Positions 6,337 to 10,432 of a stretch of DNA of 10,432 bases are shown piece after piece. The DNA comes from Pseudonocardiales bacterium. Lineage in GTDB: Bacteria; Actinomycetota; Actinomycetes; Mycobacteriales; Pseudonocardiaceae. Below the pieces are notes generated by a model, which saw only the letters and a list, made by a program, of their open reading frames with translations, was not told where the DNA came from and did no database searches. Each line of letters begins with the position of its first letter. Within the stretch, counting starts at the first letter, position 1. The stretch is from positions 1-10,432 of the forward strand of contig JAODNG010000384.1 in NCBI GenBank assembly GCA_025465385.1, read 5' to 3'. The position numbers and the translations under genes were made by a program.

Positions 6337-7281
6337 GTGTCATCGATGGGTAATATGTTGATCTCCGCCGGCGCCGCGCTGGTGGCCGGAATGTGCCTCG
6401 CGGCCACCGGACTGCTGCAGCAGGCGGCTGCCAGCAAGGAGCCCTCGGACAAGCAGTTCTCCTTGGCGATGATCGTGGACCTGGTCCGCAACCGGAAGTG
6501 GCTGGTGGGAATCGGAGCAGCGGTGGGCTCCTACCTGTTCCAGGCGATCGCGCTGGCCACCGGCCCGCTGTCGCTGGTGCAGCCGCTGGTGGTCTCTGAG
6601 CTGCTCTTTGCGGTACCGATCTCCGCGCGGCGCCATCGCAGCCGGCTCGGGCCGCGCGAATGGGCCGGCTTGCTCACCGTGACCGCTGGGCTCGTCGTCG
6701 GCATCGTCGCCGCGGATCCACATCGGGGGAATCCGATCCAGCCGTTCTCGTCCTGGATCTGGCCACTGGTCGCAGTCGTGGTGATCGCCACAGCCGCGGT
6801 GCTCATCGGCAAGGCGATCTCCGGACCGGCCCAGGCCAGCCTGTTCGCGCTCAGTGGAGCGACGGTGATGGCTTTCCAGTCAGCCCTGTTCGCCGCGACG
6901 ATCGCCTCGTTGCGCGCCGACATCGGTCACACCTTCGTCACGTGGCAGCCCTACGCACTGATCGTGGCCAGCTTCACCGGGCTGTTCCTGGTGCAGAACG
7001 CCTACCAGGCCGGTCCGTTAGCCGCGAGCATGCCGGTGATGGACGCGGTGCTGCCGATCGTGTCGATAGGGCTCGGCATCGGGTTGTTCGGTGAGCACGT
7101 CCGCACCACCCCATTCGGCCTGGCTGGCGCCGTCGCGGGCATTGTGCTGCTGGTGATCGGCATCGTCATGCTGGACACCTCCCCGGTGATCCGCCGTCAC
7201 CAGCGCGAAGAAAGCAAACAGCGCGGCGACGCCGCGCCATCGAGCACCCGGGCCACCGCGCCGGCTAGTGGCGCGTCGTAA
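6337..7281 (+). CDS. DMT-superfamily membrane protein, second of a tandem pair
   Basis: This is a 314-residue hydrophobic protein with about nine membrane segments, from MLISAGAALVAGMCLAATGL to GAVAGIVLLVIGIVMLDTSP, followed by a short charged tail (RRHQREESKQRGD). It shares the layout of the preceding gene: a QQ motif after the first helix (LLQQAA here, VIQQRSA there), a GxLxLVxP/E segment in helix 3, and LVQ(N/S)A(Y/F) in a later helix. The two therefore probably arose by duplication and may form a heterodimer. GTG 6337 is chosen because GGAGGGG lies eight bases upstream, inside the last codons of the previous gene. ATG 6346 and ATG 6355 are alternatives but are too far from that site. The spacing of 5 nt indicates an operon and likely translational coupling. 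No substrate can be assigned. Confidence 0.82.
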   Translation: MSSMGNMLISAGAALVAGMCLAATGLLQQAAASKEPSDKQFSLAMIVDLVRNRKWLVGIGAAVGSYLFQAIALATGPLSLVQPLVVSELLFAVPISARRHRSRLGPREWAGLLTVTAGLVVGIVAADPHRGNPIQPFSSWIWPLVAVVVIATAAVLIGKAISGPAQASLFALSGATVMAFQSALFAATIASLRADIGHTFVTWQPYALIVASFTGLFLVQNAYQAGPLAASMPVMDAVLPIVSIGLGIGLFGEHVRTTPFGLAGAVAGIVLLVIGIVMLDTSPVIRRHQREESKQRGDAAPSSTRATAPASGAS

Positions 7282-7283
7282 GC

Positions 7284-7305
7284 CCACCGCGGCACACCCC
7301 GGTGG
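7284..7305. terminator. Small hairpin between convergent genes
   Basis: CCACCG (7284-7289) and CGGTGG (7300-7305) form a 6-bp GC-only stem with a 10-nt loop. It lies in the 62-nt gap between the converging ends of the second DMT gene and fdhD. It could end transcription from both sides, but it is short and lacks a T-tract. Confidence 0.35.
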
Positions 7306-7343
7306 CTAGCCGTCCGCCAGGTCAGCCCCAGCAGGATCGTCGA

Positions 7344-8279
7344 TCAGGCGGGCTCGCAGAGTGCCTGGTACCCCGAGGGCTCCCGGTCGATCCGGTGCTG
7401 GCCGGCGTAAACGTTCATGGTGCTGCCACGCAGAAAGCCGATCAGCGTGAGACCGGCGTCCACGGCCAGGTCGACGGCCAGCGAGGACGGCGCGGACACC
7501 GCCGCCAGCATCGGGATCCCGGCCATCACTGCCTTCTGCACCAGCTCGAAGGACGCCCGCCCGGACACCATAAGGACGCAACCGGTCGCCGGGATGCGCT
7601 CGGTCAGCAGCGCCCAGCCGAGGACCTTGTCCACCGCGTTGTGCCGCCCGACGTCCTCGCGGGCCACCAGCAGCTCGCCTGTCGCGGTGAACAGTCCGGC
7701 GGCGTGCAATCCCCCGGTCGCCTGGAACACCCGCTGCGCGGCGCGCAGTACATCGGGCAGGGTGGCCAACGTGGCAGGTGTGACCGTCACCGGGTCGGCC
7801 GCGGGGGGAAAGCTTGTCCGCAACCGCACCGCGTCCAGCGAGGCCTTGCCACACACCCCACACGACGAGGTCGTGTAGAAGTTTCGCTGCGCACTGTCCC
7901 CCGGTCCCGGCACACCCCCCGCCAGCTCGACATCAAGCACGTTGAAGCTGCGCTGCCGCTGCCGCTGCCCCTGCCCTGCCGCCCGACATGGGGACATATC
8001 GGGGCTATCGGGTGCGGAATTGGCCCGATATGTCTCCATGTCGGGGGAGTCACAGAAGCGGGCGGTGCGGACGTGGGATCGGTTGGTGATGACGGCTTCG
8101 GTGAGGAGGAAGCCGTGGGCTAGTTCGACGTCGTGGCCGGGGGTGCGCATGGTGACCGACAAGGCCCGGCCGTTTACCCGCAGTTCGAGTGGCTCCTCAC
8201 CGGCGAGCGCGTCAAGCCGACGACGTTCGCCCTGTGCGGACAGCGTCAGTACCGGCCGACGCACTGTGACCCGACCCAT
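7344..8279 (-). CDS. fdhD: Formate dehydrogenase accessory sulfurtransferase FdhD
   Basis: The protein has 311 residues. FdhD passes sulfur from IscS to the molybdenum cofactor of formate dehydrogenase in the cytoplasm. Family features in order are MGRVTVRR at the start, GEEPLELRVNGRALSVTMRTPG (27-48), ELAHGFLLTEAV (52-63), NFYTTSSCGVCGKASLDAV (133-151) with catalytic-type Cys140 and Cys143, TGGLHAA, REDVGRHNAVDKVLGWAL, SGRASFELVQKAVMAGIP and TLIGFLRGSTMNVY. ATG 8279 is chosen because MGR starts the conserved region; a purine-rich GGAGAAGGG lies about 12 bases upstream. An extension to 8396 would lack family similarity. Residues ~78-110 are an in-frame insertion (SPDMETYRANSAPDSPDMS..., then GQGQRQRQR) where relatives have a short loop. 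Its DNA contains a long inverted repeat and a CTGCCG microsatellite. The loop precedes FNVLDVELA, so the protein may still be active. No formate dehydrogenase gene is in the window. Confidence 0.95.
   Translation of the reverse strand: MGRVTVRRPVLTLSAQGERRRLDALAGEEPLELRVNGRALSVTMRTPGHDVELAHGFLLTEAVITNRSHVRTARFCDSPDMETYRANSAPDSPDMSPCRAAGQGQRQRQRSFNVLDVELAGGVPGPGDSAQRNFYTTSSCGVCGKASLDAVRLRTSFPPAADPVTVTPATLATLPDVLRAAQRVFQATGGLHAAGLFTATGELLVAREDVGRHNAVDKVLGWALLTERIPATGCVLMVSGRASFELVQKAVMAGIPMLAAVSAPSSLAVDLAVDAGLTLIGFLRGSTMNVYAGQHRIDREPSGYQALCEPA
7982..8045. repeat. 22-bp near-perfect inverted repeat inserted in fdhD
   Basis: Arms 7982-8003 and 8024-8045 are 22 bp each with a single mismatch, separated by a 20-nt loop. 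Arm ends read CCCGACATGG... and ...CCATGTCGGG. The element falls exactly in the part of FdhD that relatives lack, and it keeps the reading frame open, encoding SPDME and SPDMS on its two arms. I infer a mobile palindromic (REP- or MITE-like) element that inserted in frame. No second copy is seen in this window. Confidence 0.75.
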
Positions 8280-8389
8280 GCCGACGGATAGCCCTTCTCC
8301 GGCATGTCGAAACCCGGGCTGAGCGGAATTGTCAGGGTGACGTTCCATACTGCTCGCCGACCGGTGGAACTGCAGGCGGGGAGGACGCG

Positions 8390-9838
8390 GTGGCACAGCG
8401 GGATCGGCAGCAACGGGCTGCTGCGGCGGCGCGCCGCCGGGCGCATCGCCGCGCCCATGCTGGATGCGGGAGCCCCGGGTCCGACAGCTTGGGGTCCGAC
8501 AGTTCCGGGTCCGACAGTTCCGGGTCCGGCGGCTCCGGGTTCGCGAGCTTCGGGTTCGGAAGGTTCGGAGCGGGCACCGCGAGTGCCGGGACGTCGCGCG
8601 CGAAGCCGTCGGCGGAGACGATCTCGACGGTGTTGCTCAGCGCAGCGCGAGAGCACGGGGCCGGCGATTCGGAGGCTGGGGCGCGCATCGCCACCTTGGT
8701 GGCCGAGCGGTTCGCCGACCAGCCGGTTCTGGTCGCCGCGGCAGTCCACTGCGCGGTGGCGCCGCTGGTCACGGCGGCGTGGGAGCGCGGCTGGGCTCCG
8801 GAAGATCTACACCAGGTGGCGCGACGGCGACTCGACGCTGTCGCTGTCGGTTATCTCATCGATGCGATCGCCGAGGAGTCGCAGTGCTACGCCAAGGCCA
8901 CCGTGGCACAGCGGTGGAGCGAGGACCTGGGACAGATTGGGGCGGTGGTGTGGTGGGAGCCCGCCCAGACCGGGGGTCACCTCCTGCAATGGGTCCGGCG
9001 GCACGCCCGCAGCCTGGCGGATGCGCTCAGCACCGTGATCCAGGTGCTGGCGATGTTGCTGGCCCTGCCGGTGCTACCCACGATCATTGCGCCGCCTGGT
9101 TCCGCCGCGGCCCGCGCGGCGCCGCGACGCGGCGTCGATCAGAAGATGCTGGCGCGGGTTCGGGCGCTGCTGGCCAAAGCCGAGTCGACCACCTTCCCTG
9201 AAGAGGCTGAGGCCCTCTCGACCAAGGCGCAGGAACTGATGAGCCGGTACTCGCTGGAACGGATCGTGGTAGACAGCGCCGACAGCGCAGGGTCGGACCC
9301 GTATCCGGCGGCGGCGCGACGACTGTGGCTTGACAATCCCTATGTAGCGGCCAAGGCGCTGCTGGTGGGCGCGGTGGCCGAGGCGAATCGGTGCCGGACG
9401 GTGCTGTCGGAAGCGCTGGGGTTCACCACCGTGCTCGGCGACGAGGTCGATTTGGAGATCGTTGAGCTGCTCAGCACGTCGCTGCTAGTTCAGGCGACGA
9501 GGGCGATGGTGTCCGCGGGCAGCCAGATCTCTCGCACCGGGCGATCCCGGACCCGCTCGTACCGCCAGTCGTTCCTGCTCGCCTACGCGACCCGCATCGG
9601 CGAGCGGCTGAGCACGGCGCGGGACGTCAGCACTGCCGCGGTGGCCGATTCAGCTCGGCTGCTACCGGTACTGGCCGCTCGAGAACGGGTGGTGGAGGAA
9701 CTGTTCGAGTCGATGTTCCCGCAGTCGGTGTCGCGCTCCTACAGTGTCGGCAACGCCGCCGGGTGGTACGCCGGCCGTGCCGCCGCCGACCTCGCTGTAC
9801 TCGACACCCGACCCGCGGTGCCCTCAGGGGGTAGCTGA
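8390..9838 (+). CDS. DUF2786 domain protein
   Basis: The protein has 482 residues. The recognisable part is the DUF2786 segment at about 249-290 (VDQKMLARVRALLAKAESTTFPEEAEALSTKAQELMSRYSL), a domain of unknown function often found in actinobacteria and phage-related contexts. Residues 1-25 are very basic (Arg/Ala/Gln), and residues 30-59 are a pentapeptide repeat (GSDSS-type, then GFxxF). Residues ~75-205 are helical and soluble in character. A hydrophobic stretch at about 213-234 (STVIQVLAMLLALPVLPTII) might be a membrane helix or a buried helix. The C-terminal third contains further helices and ends GWYAGRAAADLAVLDTR. GTG 8390 has GGAGG five bases upstream, a strong start. The gene is divergent from fdhD (110 nt) and ends 2 nt from the convergent BP74-like gene. 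No biochemical function can be assigned. Confidence 0.88.
   Translation: MAQRDRQQRAAAAARRRAHRRAHAGCGSPGSDSLGSDSSGSDSSGSGGSGFASFGFGRFGAGTASAGTSRAKPSAETISTVLLSAAREHGAGDSEAGARIATLVAERFADQPVLVAAAVHCAVAPLVTAAWERGWAPEDLHQVARRRLDAVAVGYLIDAIAEESQCYAKATVAQRWSEDLGQIGAVVWWEPAQTGGHLLQWVRRHARSLADALSTVIQVLAMLLALPVLPTIIAPPGSAAARAAPRRGVDQKMLARVRALLAKAESTTFPEEAEALSTKAQELMSRYSLERIVVDSADSAGSDPYPAAARRLWLDNPYVAAKALLVGAVAEANRCRTVLSEALGFTTVLGDEVDLEIVELLSTSLLVQATRAMVSAGSQISRTGRSRTRSYRQSFLLAYATRIGERLSTARDVSTAAVADSARLLPVLAARERVVEELFESMFPQSVSRSYSVGNAAGWYAGRAAADLAVLDTRPAVPSGGS
8477..8566 (+). repeat. 15-bp tandem repeat coding a pentapeptide repeat
   Basis: Six 15-bp units encode GSDSL, GSDSS, GSDSS, GSGGS, GFASF and GFGRF (residues 30-59 of the DUF2786 protein). 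The second and third units are nearly identical at DNA level, indicating recent slippage, while later units have diverged. The segment probably forms a flexible linker, and its length may vary between strains. Confidence 0.75.
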
Positions 9839-9840
9839 CG

Positions 9841-10218
9841 CTATTGGCTGATCTCACGTACGACTCTCGAACTCCATGGGCACCAAATGCAGCCGGGAAG
9901 AAACGCCCCGCAGGCCTCGTCTAGATGGTCCTCAACGTAGCTCATATTGGCGTCGCACACTTCAATTGCCATGGCAAAGAAGTCAATGGTAGCGGGGTCC
10001 AGATGATAGCTCCAGTCTGGGTTATAGGGTTTCTTGCGCTTGACGATCCTACCCATCACATGCACTCTTTCATTTTCCTCACCCGATATAATTCTTCGGG
10101 CGTGGGCGATCTTGTCCTCGTTGTTAAGCTCGAAGATAAACTCCGTGTCCTGGTATTCCTTGAACGCGAAATATACCGCCATGTTGAAAGCCCCGTCTCT
10201 TTTTGGGTCGCTGATCAT
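9841..10218 (-). CDS. BP74-like domain protein (often labelled calmodulin-related)
   Basis: The product has 125 residues. From about residue 14 it reads AVYFAFKEYQDTEFIFELN, then DKIAHARRIISGEE, RVHVMGRIVKRKKPYNPDWS, YHLDPATIDFFAMAIEVCDA, YVEDHLDEACGAFLP and GCIWCPWSSRVV. This order matches my memory of the BP74 N-terminal domain, known from Dictyostelium BP74 and from small, mostly secreted actinobacterial proteins. Four Cys (88, 103, 110, 113) fit possible disulfides or metal binding, but no signal peptide is seen here. ATG 10218 has AGGCGG eight bases upstream; ATG 10182 is an alternative that starts directly at the domain. The gene lies 31 nt after an EF-hand gene on the same strand. Base composition and codons (AGA, ATA, AGG, AAT) differ sharply from the neighbouring genes, suggesting transfer. 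Molecular function is unknown. Confidence 0.78.
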   Translation of the reverse strand: MISDPKRDGAFNMAVYFAFKEYQDTEFIFELNNEDKIAHARRIISGEENERVHVMGRIVKRKKPYNPDWSYHLDPATIDFFAMAIEVCDANMSYVEDHLDEACGAFLPGCIWCPWSSRVVREISQ

Positions 10219-10249
10219 AATCTCGGCCGCCTGCGCCGCGGTAAGGAAC

Positions 10250-10432
10250 CTACCTCACGAACCGCGCGTATTCTTCGTAGGAGATCTTATTGTCCCCGTC
10301 CGCGTCAGCCATCTGGACTATCGCGGCAACGTTGTCATCGCTAATCTGAGGATTGTTCTCGACGGACGTCCTCAGGAGCTCACTGGCCGTGATATATCCA
10401 TCACCATCTACGTCTATCTCGTCGAAAGTCTT
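10250..10432 (-). CDS. EF-hand calcium-binding protein, C-terminal part
   Basis: The 60 visible codons, open to the window edge, contain two canonical EF-hand loops: DVDGDGYITASE (visible residues 7-18) and DADGDNKISYEE (43-54). Both have Asp at loop positions 1, 3 and 5, Ile at position 8 and Glu at position 12, so both should bind calcium. The protein ends YARFVR. The 5' end lies beyond position 10432, so there may be two more hands, as in calmodulin- or calerythrin-like proteins. It is followed on the same strand by the BP74-like gene and is probably co-transcribed with it. ATA and AGG codons (each twice in 60 codons) and lower GC mark it as foreign to this chromosome. A calcium sensor or buffer role is inferred from the family; no partner is shown. 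Confidence 0.9.
   Translation of the reverse strand, partial: KTFDEIDVDGDGYITASELLRTSVENNPQISDDNVAAIVQMADADGDNKISYEEYARFVR

Noticed and set aside
7302..8123. 273-codon plus-strand open frame opposite fdhD
   Set aside because: It is an antisense shadow; fdhD is certain from its motifs, and this frame lacks family features.

Overview
The window is GC-rich with strong third-position GC, frequent GTG starts and GGAGG-type ribosome binding sites. It also carries an FdhD, a DUF2786 protein and paired DMT-type membrane proteins. Together these suggest an actinobacterium, most likely a Mycobacterium or close relative. The organism is inferred from gene content and composition, not from any marker gene. 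The last ~600 bases are visibly AT-richer, with different codon use, and look acquired.

Layout: (1) Positions 1-474, minus strand: a small Gly/Trp-repeat peptide gene, a strong stem-loop, then the first 47 codons of a flavin monooxygenase whose N-terminus resembles VioD/anthraniloyl-CoA-type hydroxylases. This arrangement looks like a ribosomally made, post-translationally modified peptide (RiPP) operon. (2) 475-1062: a long non-coding divergent region with two dyad-symmetric sites. (3) 1063-3760, plus strand: a B12-binding radical SAM enzyme of the HpnR (hopanoid C-3 methylase) type, followed 16 nt later by a very clear UDP-sulfoquinovose synthase (SQD1/SqdB). (4) 3773-4915, minus: a GT28/MGDG-synthase-like glycosyltransferase, convergent with the sulfoquinovose gene. 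Enzymes 3 and 4 could form a sulfoglycolipid or methylated-lipid pathway; no acceptor-forming enzyme lies in the window.

(5) 5099-7281, plus: two DMT-superfamily membrane proteins 5 nt apart, the first with a ~130-residue helical cytoplasmic tail. (6) 7344-8279, minus: FdhD, the sulfurtransferase needed for active formate dehydrogenase, carrying an in-frame insertion that contains a near-perfect 22-bp inverted repeat. (7) 8390-9838, plus: a DUF2786 protein with a low-complexity pentapeptide repeat near its N-terminus. (8) 9841-10432, minus: an EF-hand calcium-binding protein (5' end outside the window) and a BP74-like domain protein, both AT-richer, with rare codons such as ATA and AGA.

The most promising candidates for an undescribed system are the Gly/Trp repeat peptide with its flavin monooxygenase, the HpnR/UDP-sulfoquinovose pair, and the EF-hand/BP74 pair. 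All functional links between genes are inference from position.
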